From an uncultured Saprospiraceae bacterium (GTDB lineage Bacteria > Bacteroidota > Bacteroidia > Chitinophagales > Saprospiraceae): 12,148 bases of DNA. The stretch covers positions 1 through 12,148 of the forward strand of contig CALBVQ010000115.1 of assembly GCA_937969485.1 (NCBI GenBank), given 5' to 3'. The position numbers and the translations under genes were made by a program. Below the pieces are notes generated by a model. That model did not search any database, was not told the DNA's origin, and saw nothing but the letters and a program-made list of their open reading frames with translations. Below are positions 1 through 7,677 of this stretch, in pieces; the first letter of the stretch is position 1; each line of letters begins with the position of its first letter.

Positions 1-3000
1 TTGAGGATATTGAATTATTTGTTTATGCTGCAGCTTCACTTTGTGTGGATGAAGTATCATTTGTAATTTCAATTGTCGAGACACCAATACTAAACGAAGT
101 TCCTGATGTCATTACTTGTGACGTCTATACACTTCCTGAAATTGAGGGAACTAACCTTACTGGAAATCAAGCTTATTATAATGCACCAAATGGTTTGGGT
201 AATGAACTAGAAGTAGGAGATGTACTCACTACTTCACAAACAATCTATATTTACGACCAAGCTGGAAATTGTAGTGATCAAGTTTCATTTACAGTGACAG
301 TCACTGGAGAACCTGATATTTTTGAGCCTAATCCGATTGAGTCTTGTGGAATAGCTATTCTACCAGCAATTACGGGAGAGAATATCTCTGGAAATGCCAA
401 CTACTACACCGAAATGAACGGTGGCGGAGACCTGTTAAGTGTGGGTGACACGATTTATCAATCTTCAACGATCTACTTGTATATTGAGTCAGGTTCTTGT
501 ACTGACGAAGAACAATTAGTAATCACAATTTTGGTGTCGCCTGTCTTAGATGACATGCCTGACGTTGTTGGATGTGATTCTTATACTTTACCAACTATTG
601 AAGGAACTAACCTTTCCGGTAATGAAGCTTATTTTACTCTATCTGGTGGATTAGGTGATTCTTACCAAGCTGGTGATGTAATTTTGGATGATATTGAATT
701 GTTTGTTTTTGATCAGAATTCTATATGCTCATACGAAGTATCGTTTGCGATAGATATCGTTGCTACTCCAGCACTAGACCCAATTGACGATGTACAGTCT
801 TGTGATTCGTACACAATTCCAGAAATCAACGGAACCAACTTACAGAATCCAAAGTACTATACTTTACCTTCAGCTGAAGGTGATATCTATTTACCAGGCG
901 ATGTAATTTCTACGGACTTAGTTCTGTATGCTTATGATAATAATGGAGAATGTTTTGATGAAGAAAGTTTTGCAATAGAAATACTAGTCACTCCTAATGT
1001 TTTTGATCCACTTGACGTTACTTCATGTGACTCTTATGTGCTAGAAGCTATTGAAGGTGATGACTTAACAGGTAACCAAGCTTATTATACTCAGTCAGGC
1101 GGAATGGGTGACGTATTTGCTGCTGGTGCAAGTATCACTGAATCTGTGACTCTGTATTTGTACGATATTAATGGTATTTGCTTTGATGAAGAGGAAATTG
1201 CTATTACAATTATTGCTTCGCCGATTTTAGAGCAACCACAGAATGTTGTTGCATGTGATTCTTATGTTTTACCTGCAATAATTGGGGAAAACCTGAGTGG
1301 AAATGAGAATTATTATCAATTTGAAAATGGTCAGGGTAATATTTATTCCCCGGGAGATGTTATCGAATCTACTATGACATTGTTTATTTACGATGAAATC
1401 CAAGACTGTTCTGATGAAGTCAGTTTTGAGATTGAAATAAACGAGACTCCAATAATTGATAATCCAGGTGACCTTACTTTATGTGCGCTATTTGTTTTAC
1501 CAGAGATTGAAGGAACCAATTTAACTAGTGATGTTTCTTATTATACTGGAGCTAATGGCACTGGGGATGAGTTAAGTGCAGGAGATACCCTTCTTGTTTC
1601 AACAGAACTATTTATATACGATATTAATGGTGACTGTTCAGACGAAGTAAACTTCTTTGTAACAATCTTAGACGGTCCAAACGTTTCTGATATACCTGAT
1701 GTGTTAGCGTGTTTCGAATATGTCTTACCAGAAATTGATGGAGTGAATCTAACAGATAACGCTTCTTACTATAGCAATGTAGGTGGTACCGGAGAAACGT
1801 ACAACCCTGGTGATGTGATCGATGAAAATGTAACGATTTATATCTACGATGCTGTGGTTGATTGTTCTGATGAAGAATCGTTCACTATCCAAATTACAGG
1901 CGAACCGATTCTAGACGAGATTCCTGCTGTTTCTGCATGTGACTTCTATGTTCTAGAAGAAATTACAGGAACAAACTTAAGCGGAAGTCCAGTTTACACT
2001 ACGGAAACTCAAGCGCAAGGAGATACTCTGAATGCTGGCGATACGATCTTCTCAGATATAACACTATATGTCTATGATAGCTATGATGATTGTTTTGATG
2101 AAGTAATTCTAACCGTAAATATCTTCACAACTCCTACAATTTATCCTTTGGATGACGTAGTCGTATGTGATGAATATATTTTACCAGAAATTGAGGGCGA
2201 GAACCTAGTAGATCCTCATTATTTTACTTCGCCTAATGGAGCTGGTGATGAATTAAATGCAGGAGATGTAATTACGTCAGCTACTACACTTTACCTTTTT
2301 GATGATAATAATAATTGTAGCGACGAAGAATCATTTGATGTGATATTTAGTGATGCACCAGTTCTAGAAGAACCTGCACTCGCTGTATTTTGTGACTTCT
2401 TTATCCTTCCAACTATTGAAGGAGAGTCACTAACAGGTAATGAAGCATATTATACAGAATCCAACGCGGGAGGAACTTCATATGCAGCAGGAGATACGTT
2501 ATATTCCTCAATAACATTGTTTATCTATGATGAGGCAGGTTCTTGTTCTAGCGAAGTGCAAGCTGAGTTTGAAGTAATTGAGAGTCCTGAAGTGGGTACT
2601 ACAGAAAATGCATTTGTTTGCGATTTTTACATAATTCCTTCATTCTCCGATATAATAGCCGATAATATACAGATTATAGTTAATGGAGTTCCTGCTTCTG
2701 AAGGTGATACAATACTAGAAGACGCAGTTATCGAGATTATTGCTACTAATGGTGGACTTTGTTCTAGCACTCTTACTTATACTGTTACTTTCACTGGAAT
2801 TCCTGAATTGGATCCTATTGAAGATGTTGAAATGTGTGACTTCTTTATTTTGGATGAAATTGAAGGAACCAACCTAACCGATAATGCTGCTTATTATACT
2901 GGAACTGAAGGTTCTGGTGATTTGTATTCAGCAGGTGATACTGTTTTTACTTCTTCAACTTTCTATGTTTATGATGTAGCTGGATCTTGTTTTAGTGAAG

Positions 3001-6000
3001 AGACATTTGAGATTGTGATCAATCCTACACCTTTCATTGATGACTTAAGCGATGTTGAGGTATGTGACTTCTTTACACTTCCTGATTTTACTGGTGAGAA
3101 CTTAGTTTCTCCGGGATACTATTCACAAAGTGGAGGTGCTGGTGATCAATACAATCCTGGTGACGAGATAAACTTTACAACAACAATTTACATGTATGAT
3201 GCTAATTCTACATGTACCTACGAAACATCTTTTGATGTAACTACTGGTGTGCAGCCTTCAGCTTTTATCTCTGGAAGTTCTACCCTTTGTATCGATGAAG
3301 GACAAACAGTTTCTTTAACTATCCAAATAGCAGGTTCTTTCCCTGTTCAATTGGATATATTTAATGACAATGTTTTTGTTGAAACCATAGAAGCTAATAC
3401 TAGCCCATTCTTATATGAGGTAAGTGCGGCTGGTGTTTACACTATAGATAACTTGGTTACTAGTGACGATTGCGCTGGATCGAGTGCAGGTTCTGCCACT
3501 GTAACAGCATTCGAATCAATAGTTGTTTCAACTCCTGTTGTAGAATGTGCAGAAGACGGAAATTCTTACACGATAAGTTTCGATATCTCTGGAGGTATAG
3601 CAACTACATACTTGATCAACGGTGAACTTGTTAACACAGCTGGAATTGAACCATTTATCTACAGTATGACATTTGATAAGGGTAATGGAGCGGAAACGTT
3701 CACGATTCAAGATGAAAACCAATGTAATGTAGTTGAGTTAGAAATAGCTGAGCCAAATTGTGAATGTGAAACAACAATAGGATCAATAGTAGAAGAGAAT
3801 CTTGAATTCTGTTCAATCGACGAACTTATCACATTTACATATGATAATACAAATGAAATACTTGAAGACGACGATGTTGTAGTATTTGCTCTTCACACTG
3901 AAGAGGTTCCAACTTTAGGAAACATAATTGAATTTTCAGATGATCCTTCATTTGGCTACGATGATGCCAATATGAATTTAGATGTTACCTACTACGTTTC
4001 TGTCTTGATTGGTAATGCTGGAGATCCTATAGATTTTGATGATCCTTGCTTTGACTTCCAGACCATACCAGTGGTATTTTATTCAACGCCTACTGCGCAG
4101 ATTGATGGAGATATTGAAGACTGTTTAGGTAGTACGATTTTAGTACCTGTAACTTTTAGTGGCGCAGGTCCATTCGAAATTACGTACACAATTAACGGTG
4201 AAGTAAACACAGTAACGACTTCTAATAATCCATATGAAATTGAAATTGATCTAACTGAGGAGACTGTTATCATTTTAACTTCAGTTAATGGTGCATTATG
4301 TGACGGAGATGCAGAAGGAACCGTAACATTAAGTATTACTGACGAATTGTTTGCTCAACTAGAACCAGGTGCTGAAATCTGTAATCTTGCGCTCAAAGGC
4401 TCAATTTTAGATATGAGTGATTTAATCACAGATGGAATGACCAATGGCATATGGGCAGATACAGACAACTCCGGTGCTCTGAACAACTCACCAATATTTG
4501 ACTTTGATGGGGTAACACCTGGTACCTACACGTTCTCATACACAATAGGTCAAGGATCTTCTTGTGGTGAAGAAACTTACACAGTTGAAATCGAAGTGAT
4601 AGAATGTGTTTGCCCAATAGTTGAAGTAGAAGCTCCAGCAGATGTATGTGCAGGAGAGATAATTGATTTAGCTGCGCTAGTCACAGGAGACGCAGGAATA
4701 TGGGAAATCCAGTCTGCACCTTCAACAACAGTTATCATCACTGATGATCTTCTTTATACAGAAAGTAATGTAAGTGGTGAAGTTGTATTGAATTTCACTC
4801 TGATTGATATTGATCCTGATTGTCCTTCGGATACTGTAGTTAGTTTCTTTATTGACAATGAAGTTTCAGCAGGAGACGACGTTGTTTTAGAAATATGTCA
4901 GGGATCTGAAGAAATAATTGATCTTGCAGACCAGTTAACTGATGCTACCACTGGAGGAGAATGGACTATTCCGAATGAGTATTTGGCTTACTATGATGAA
5001 GCGTCTCAAACTTTTGACGTAAGTCAATTACCAGTAACAAGTATTGACATTATTTACTCAGTCGATAGTGAATTGGGAATTTGTGAATCAGCAGATGCCA
5101 TAGTAGAAATTAATATTCTACCTGCACCAATTGGTGAACTCAGTCAACCACCAGCACTTGATTGTGATGTTACGCAATCTACAATTGAAGCGATAGTTGA
5201 TAATGTAGATGACTACATCTTTCAGTGGTCAACAGTTGATGGAAATATAATTAGTACAACTGAAAATCCTAGTATTCAGGTGAATGCTCCTGGTACTTAT
5301 GACTTGATTCTTATAAACTCTATAACTGGATGTAACACAACTTTATCTAGTGTAGTTGAAGGATCTGCTGATTTTGTGATCGCGAATGCGGGACAGGATG
5401 AAATGTTGACATGTGCTCAACTTATTGTTACACTTGACGGATCTGGTTCAACTAGTTCAGATGATGTAGTTTATCAGTGGATTGACGGAAGTGGAAATGT
5501 AATAGAAGGTGCAAATGGCTTGTTCTATTCGACGGATGAGGACGGAATGTATATTCTAATGGTTGAAAATACTGTTACAGGATGTGTGAATTTTGATACA
5601 GTGTTCGTGGATGAAGTAATTAACTATCCTATTGCTGAGATTACTCCTGCTGAAGAGTTGACTTGCCTTGTTACCGAAATTACCCTAGACGGATCGAATT
5701 CAACTACCAATGATCTTGTGATATACGAATGGTACAATGAAGATGGAGAATTGATCAGTGAAGACCCTGAAAGCATAGAAGTTAATCAGAGTGGAACGTA
5801 CTACCTTCATGTGATAGATTCAACAAATATGTGTGAAGATATAGATACAATGATTGTGGGTAGTAATACTGAAATTCCACAGATTACATTAAGCGAGGAT
5901 GTGATGCTTAATTGTGAATTTACAGAAGCTACAGTCTCTGTTCAAATCAATAGTGCAAATTCAACATTCACATGGTTAGACCTTGCAGGAGAAGAATTAC

Positions 6001-6890
6001 CTATTAGTACTCAATCTTTTGAAGTTTATGAAGAAGGTACTTACGTGGTCTCTGTCATTGATACATTGAATGGTTGTGAAACTCAAGAACAAGTTTCAAT
6101 TGTACTTGATACCGTACCTGTGAGTTTTGATGTTGAAATCGAAAATCCATGTGATAATCCTTATGGGGGAGTCATCATTGCTATCCCAACACAGAACAAT
6201 GGTAACTTAACTTTCGAACTTTCATCAGGTGCAAATAACACCTCTGGAATATTCGAAAACTTATCGAGTGGAGATTATGAACTCATTGTTACTGGCGAAA
6301 ATGGATGTACGGACAGTGAAGAGATCAATTTATATAGTAATGCTGATCTTGATCTAGATGCTGGTCAAGATACGACTATTGATCTTGGTGAAAGTGTGCA
6401 ACTTCTAGCATCAACAACCGTAGCAAATTCAGATATCACATCTCTTGTTTGGTCACCAGATGATGGATCGCTAGATTGCACAGAATGTGTGGATCCATTA
6501 GCTACTCCATTATATACAACTACCTACAATGTTGTGCTTCAAGATATTTTCGGCTGTATGGTTGAGGATGACATCACGATAAGAGTTGATAGAACTACTA
6601 AAGTGTACGCTCCAAATGTCTTTTCGCCAAATAATGATGGTGTGAATGAAACTTGGACTTTGTTCTCTGCTGATAATATAGATCGAATTTCTGAAATCTA
6701 TGTGTACAACAGATGGGGAGAAAAGGTATGGGAGAATTTTGATATCGAAACAGGAGATACTAGTGAGGGCTGGGACGGCACATTCAAAGGAATGGACAAC
6801 AACGTTGGCGTATTCGCTTGGTATGCAGTGGTAACTTTGTTTGACGGGACAGAAGAGGTTCTTAAAGGCGATGTGACAATAATAAAATAG
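1..6890 (+). CDS. Giant repeat-rich surface protein with T9SS type B (gliding-motility-associated) C-terminal sorting domain, 5'-truncated by window
   Basis: The reading frame is open from the left edge (first complete codon at base 3) to the TAG at 6888-6890. The first in-frame ATG, at base 45, lies inside a repeat and is not the true start, so the N-terminus and signal peptide are outside the window. Visible layout: a partial repeat (3-83), 14 repeats of 72-76 residues (84-3254), assorted Ig/PKD-like beta domains with two CxC motifs (about 3255-5126), four PKD-like units of about 83 residues (5127-6122), a further beta domain with a 'WSPDDGSLDCTECVDP' segment, and a CHU_C/gliding-motility-type C-terminal domain. 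Proteins with this ending are known to cross the outer membrane by the type IX secretion system and to be surface-anchored or released. The role as an adhesin, matrix or structural protein is inference. Composition is odd: very acidic, with no Arg and three Lys seen before codon 6582. The gene appears to stand alone, with hairpins directly after the stop. Confidence 0.93.
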   Translation, partial: EDIELFVYAAASLCVDEVSFVISIVETPILNEVPDVITCDVYTLPEIEGTNLTGNQAYYNAPNGLGNELEVGDVLTTSQTIYIYDQAGNCSDQVSFTVTVTGEPDIFEPNPIESCGIAILPAITGENISGNANYYTEMNGGGDLLSVGDTIYQSSTIYLYIESGSCTDEEQLVITILVSPVLDDMPDVVGCDSYTLPTIEGTNLSGNEAYFTLSGGLGDSYQAGDVILDDIELFVFDQNSICSYEVSFAIDIVATPALDPIDDVQSCDSYTIPEINGTNLQNPKYYTLPSAEGDIYLPGDVISTDLVLYAYDNNGECFDEESFAIEILVTPNVFDPLDVTSCDSYVLEAIEGDDLTGNQAYYTQSGGMGDVFAAGASITESVTLYLYDINGICFDEEEIAITIIASPILEQPQNVVACDSYVLPAIIGENLSGNENYYQFENGQGNIYSPGDVIESTMTLFIYDEIQDCSDEVSFEIEINETPIIDNPGDLTLCALFVLPEIEGTNLTSDVSYYTGANGTGDELSAGDTLLVSTELFIYDINGDCSDEVNFFVTILDGPNVSDIPDVLACFEYVLPEIDGVNLTDNASYYSNVGGTGETYNPGDVIDENVTIYIYDAVVDCSDEESFTIQITGEPILDEIPAVSACDFYVLEEITGTNLSGSPVYTTETQAQGDTLNAGDTIFSDITLYVYDSYDDCFDEVILTVNIFTTPTIYPLDDVVVCDEYILPEIEGENLVDPHYFTSPNGAGDELNAGDVITSATTLYLFDDNNNCSDEESFDVIFSDAPVLEEPALAVFCDFFILPTIEGESLTGNEAYYTESNAGGTSYAAGDTLYSSITLFIYDEAGSCSSEVQAEFEVIESPEVGTTENAFVCDFYIIPSFSDIIADNIQIIVNGVPASEGDTILEDAVIEIIATNGGLCSSTLTYTVTFTGIPELDPIEDVEMCDFFILDEIEGTNLTDNAAYYTGTEGSGDLYSAGDTVFTSSTFYVYDVAGSCFSEETFEIVINPTPFIDDLSDVEVCDFFTLPDFTGENLVSPGYYSQSGGAGDQYNPGDEINFTTTIYMYDANSTCTYETSFDVTTGVQPSAFISGSSTLCIDEGQTVSLTIQIAGSFPVQLDIFNDNVFVETIEANTSPFLYEVSAAGVYTIDNLVTSDDCAGSSAGSATVTAFESIVVSTPVVECAEDGNSYTISFDISGGIATTYLINGELVNTAGIEPFIYSMTFDKGNGAETFTIQDENQCNVVELEIAEPNCECETTIGSIVEENLEFCSIDELITFTYDNTNEILEDDDVVVFALHTEEVPTLGNIIEFSDDPSFGYDDANMNLDVTYYVSVLIGNAGDPIDFDDPCFDFQTIPVVFYSTPTAQIDGDIEDCLGSTILVPVTFSGAGPFEITYTINGEVNTVTTSNNPYEIEIDLTEETVIILTSVNGALCDGDAEGTVTLSITDELFAQLEPGAEICNLALKGSILDMSDLITDGMTNGIWADTDNSGALNNSPIFDFDGVTPGTYTFSYTIGQGSSCGEETYTVEIEVIECVCPIVEVEAPADVCAGEIIDLAALVTGDAGIWEIQSAPSTTVIITDDLLYTESNVSGEVVLNFTLIDIDPDCPSDTVVSFFIDNEVSAGDDVVLEICQGSEEIIDLADQLTDATTGGEWTIPNEYLAYYDEASQTFDVSQLPVTSIDIIYSVDSELGICESADAIVEINILPAPIGELSQPPALDCDVTQSTIEAIVDNVDDYIFQWSTVDGNIISTTENPSIQVNAPGTYDLILINSITGCNTTLSSVVEGSADFVIANAGQDEMLTCAQLIVTLDGSGSTSSDDVVYQWIDGSGNVIEGANGLFYSTDEDGMYILMVENTVTGCVNFDTVFVDEVINYPIAEITPAEELTCLVTEITLDGSNSTTNDLVIYEWYNEDGELISEDPESIEVNQSGTYYLHVIDSTNMCEDIDTMIVGSNTEIPQITLSEDVMLNCEFTEATVSVQINSANSTFTWLDLAGEELPISTQSFEVYEEGTYVVSVIDTLNGCETQEQVSIVLDTVPVSFDVEIENPCDNPYGGVIIAIPTQNNGNLTFELSSGANNTSGIFENLSSGDYELIVTGENGCTDSEEINLYSNADLDLDAGQDTTIDLGESVQLLASTTVANSDITSLVWSPDDGSLDCTECVDPLATPLYTTTYNVVLQDIFGCMVEDDITIRVDRTTKVYAPNVFSPNNDGVNETWTLFSADNIDRISEIYVYNRWGEKVWENFDIETGDTSEGWDGTFKGMDNNVGVFAWYAVVTLFDGTEEVLKGDVTIIK
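84..3254 (+). repeat. 14 tandem ~228-bp units encoding ~76-residue Cys-paired modules
   Basis: Each unit begins with Pro and follows the pattern P-x9-11-C-D-x-Y-x-L-P-x-I-x-G-x-N-L-x(6)-YY, then a G-x-GD-x(4)-GD turn, then T-hydrophobic-Y-x-YD-x(4)-C-x-DE-x-SF and a closing beta strand. Unit starts are 84, 312, 540, 768, 993, 1221, 1449, 1677, 1905, 2133, 2358, 2586, 2802 and 3030. Ten units after the first are also exactly 76 residues; units 4, 10 and 14 have 75 and unit 12 has 72. Every unit has one Cys at position 12 and a second near position 63 (59 in unit 12), which suggests a disulfide within each module. Unit 12 (2586-2801) is strongly diverged and lacks the NL...YY core. The pattern resembles 'CDSYTLP...GD.I...T.Y.Y....C.DE..F' repeats known from secreted Bacteroidota proteins. 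The left edge (3-83) is the tail of another unit, so the array continues upstream. Confidence 0.93.
5127..6122 (+). repeat. Four tandem PKD/Ig-like units (~83 residues each) in the giant protein
   Basis: Four related units are visible. Each has an early Cys ('LDC', 'LTC', 'LTC', 'LNC'), a central Trp in a strand ('FQWS', 'YQWI', 'YEWY', 'FTWL'), a 'G.Y.l.v.....C' segment (such as GTYDLILINSITGC and GTYYLHVIDSTNMC) and a short linker. The W strand and G-T-Y-x-hydrophobic strand are typical of PKD-like domains in Bacteroidota surface proteins. This family is distinct from the 76-residue modules upstream and is much more diverged between copies. It probably acts as a stalk or spacer before the sorting domain. 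Confidence 0.75.
6600..6890 (+). other. T9SS type B / gliding-motility-associated C-terminal sorting domain (within the giant CDS)
   Basis: The last 96 residues carry the family hallmarks: 'VYAPNVFSPNNDGVNETW' at the start, 'IYVYNRWGEKVWE' in the middle, 'GWDGTFKG', and a final strand pair 'GVFAWYAVVTLFDG' then 'LKGDVTIIK' to the end. In this family the domain directs export through the type IX system. Nearly all the Arg of the visible protein lies here or in the few residues just before it. Confidence 0.95.
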
Positions 6891-6893
6891 ATA

Positions 6894-6936
6894 TATTGAA
6901 GCAGGATGAGGTACGTTCAATGCCCCTGCTTCAATA
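6894..6936 (+). terminator. Perfect 12-bp inverted repeat just after the giant gene (candidate terminator)
   Basis: TATTGAAGCAGG (6894-6905) pairs with CCTGCTTCAATA (6925-6936) over 12 perfect base pairs around a 19-nt loop, starting 4 bases after the stop codon. The following bases are only weakly T-rich, so it may act as a transcript 3'-end stabiliser or as the first of two tandem terminators. Confidence 0.55.
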
Positions 6937-6962
6937 CTTTAATATGACGTGTACGATGTCGA

Positions 6963-7020
6963 GAAAGGGCTATTTGTTCGAGGGTGGAGACTCTATGAAT
7001 AGATAGCCTTTTTCTTTTGT
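6963..7020 (+). terminator. Long hairpin with T-rich tail (probable intrinsic terminator)
   Basis: The core GGCTAT (6968-6973) pairs with ATAGCC (7003-7008). The stem extends outwards through G.T and A-T pairs to 6963/7013, and inwards with wobbles to about 6980/6996, leaving a small apical hairpin (6981-6994). The right arm runs into TTTTTCTTTT. This is a stronger terminator shape than the inverted repeat before it. The strand is assigned from the upstream gene and the T-tract. Confidence 0.65.
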
Positions 7021-7084
7021 GTTACTTCTTAATGATTGTTGGTTTAGACCAATTCTGTTTTAGAATTCTTCTGAAAGTATTATC

Positions 7085-7341
7085 AACGGAACGATTTAGT
7101 TGACTTCCGTCAAAAGAAAAGAACAATATTGATTTAGTAAGCGCTAAGGTTAATACAATCATTTTAGTTACAAACCCAACCTGTCTGCAAGTGTTTGAAT
7201 TGACTGCTGACCATATGTAACGGAACGATTTATTTGACTTACGTCAAAAGAAAAGAACAATCTTAATTTAGTAAGCACTAAGGTTAATATAATCATTCTT
7301 AGTTTCAAAATCCATCCCGTTTGCAAGTGTTTGCATTCACT
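7085..7341. repeat. Two-copy direct tandem repeat, ~134-bp period, each copy with two mini-hairpins
   Basis: Copy 1 (about 7085-7205) and copy 2 (about 7219-7341) both start with AACGGAACGATTTA and share long blocks such as GTCAAAAGAAAAGAACAAT and CTAAGGTTAATA, ending in GCAAGTGTTTG. The first 85 or so bases are very similar; the later part is more diverged, with a net 2-bp length difference. Each copy contains TTGAC-4 nt-GTCAA (7100-7113; extended to TTTGAC/GTCAAA at 7233-7248) and TTAGT-AAGC-(G/A)CTAA (7134-7147; 7268-7281). No coding frame is kept between copies because the offset is 134-136 bp. Function unknown: a non-coding repeat family, a structured RNA or paired regulator sites are all possible. 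Confidence 0.85.
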
Positions 7342-7561
7342 CTTAATCTTAAATAGTGGAGTATTGCTAGAGAAAATCAATCTCTCATTCGTCGTACTCC
7401 TAACCACATTCCTGTTTTCATGGTTCGACTTATTCAAGCGCTCACGCAGTTCACTATGATAGATTGGTCATAGATTCCCCGTATTCCACTCATTGATCCA
7501 TGCAGTTTATGCGGTATTCCAAAATCTAGATGTTATTTGACTTGATTCGCTTTGTCAAAAC

Positions 7562-7600
7562 GCTAATTCGAGCAACACATTCATATGTGATATAATTAGC
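7562..7600. promoter_or_regulatory. Nested inverted repeat with an embedded TATAAT, possible operator/promoter
   Basis: GCTAATT (7562-7568) is the inverse complement of AATTAGC (7594-7600). Inside it CACAT (7576-7580) pairs with ATGTG (7585-7589). TATAAT lies at 7591-7596, but there is no good -35 element at the right distance and the sequence does not match the Bacteroidota -7 consensus. It is 77 bases upstream of the next start codon. The regulatory role is inference. Confidence 0.3.
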
Positions 7601-7654
7601 ATATGGAAGTTAGTATGGCACGGTATTCGGATTAACACTAATAACAACCCAACA

Positions 7655-7670
7655 AGAAGCTTCCGCTTCT
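7655..7670 (+). promoter_or_regulatory. Small hairpin directly upstream of the start codon of the 7678 gene
   Basis: AGAAGC-TTCC-GCTTCT forms a 6-bp stem with a 4-nt loop ending 7 bases before ATG 7678. It is placed where it could affect ribosome access in a leader without a Shine-Dalgarno sequence. The effect is not shown by the sequence. Confidence 0.35.
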
Positions 7671-7677
7671 ACTAAAA

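Larger units (their letters stand above)
7342..7677. other. Gene-free stretch with several short inverted repeats
   Basis: No plausible coding frame is seen on either strand. It contains CTATGA/TCATAG (7454-7459 and 7468-7473), TTTGAC/GTCAAA with a 12-nt spacer (7536-7541 and 7554-7559), a two-part inverted repeat at 7562-7600, and three short CGGTATTC-like words (7480, 7512, 7621). No clear Bacteroidota -33/-7 promoter (TTG ... TAnnTTTG) was found. This is presumably the leader region of the gene at 7678. Confidence 0.5.

Noticed and set aside
84..3254. Regular repeats considered as a CRISPR-like array
   Set aside because: The period is about 228 bp, divisible by three, in an uninterrupted reading frame with conserved protein pattern. 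It is a protein module array, not a spacer array.
3528..4617. Three short reverse-strand frames opposite the giant gene
   Set aside because: All are 63-64 codons, lie antisense to a well-supported coding region, and show no signal peptide, domain or leader.
6510..6920. Reverse-strand open frame of 136 codons opposite the sorting domain
   Set aside because: It is antisense to a region with clear protein conservation (sorting-domain motifs) and its translation resembles no family I know. A shadow frame.
7168..7437. Reverse-strand open frame of 89 codons across the tandem repeat
   Set aside because: It overlaps copy 2 of a non-coding repeat whose two copies are offset by 134-136 bp and do not share a frame. 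The translation has no recognisable domain and low-complexity hydrophobic content. More likely chance.
7021..7677. Insertion sequence or transposon remnant in the 787-bp gap
   Set aside because: I found no transposase fragment, no long terminal inverted repeats and no clear target-site duplication. Only the two-copy direct repeat is supported.
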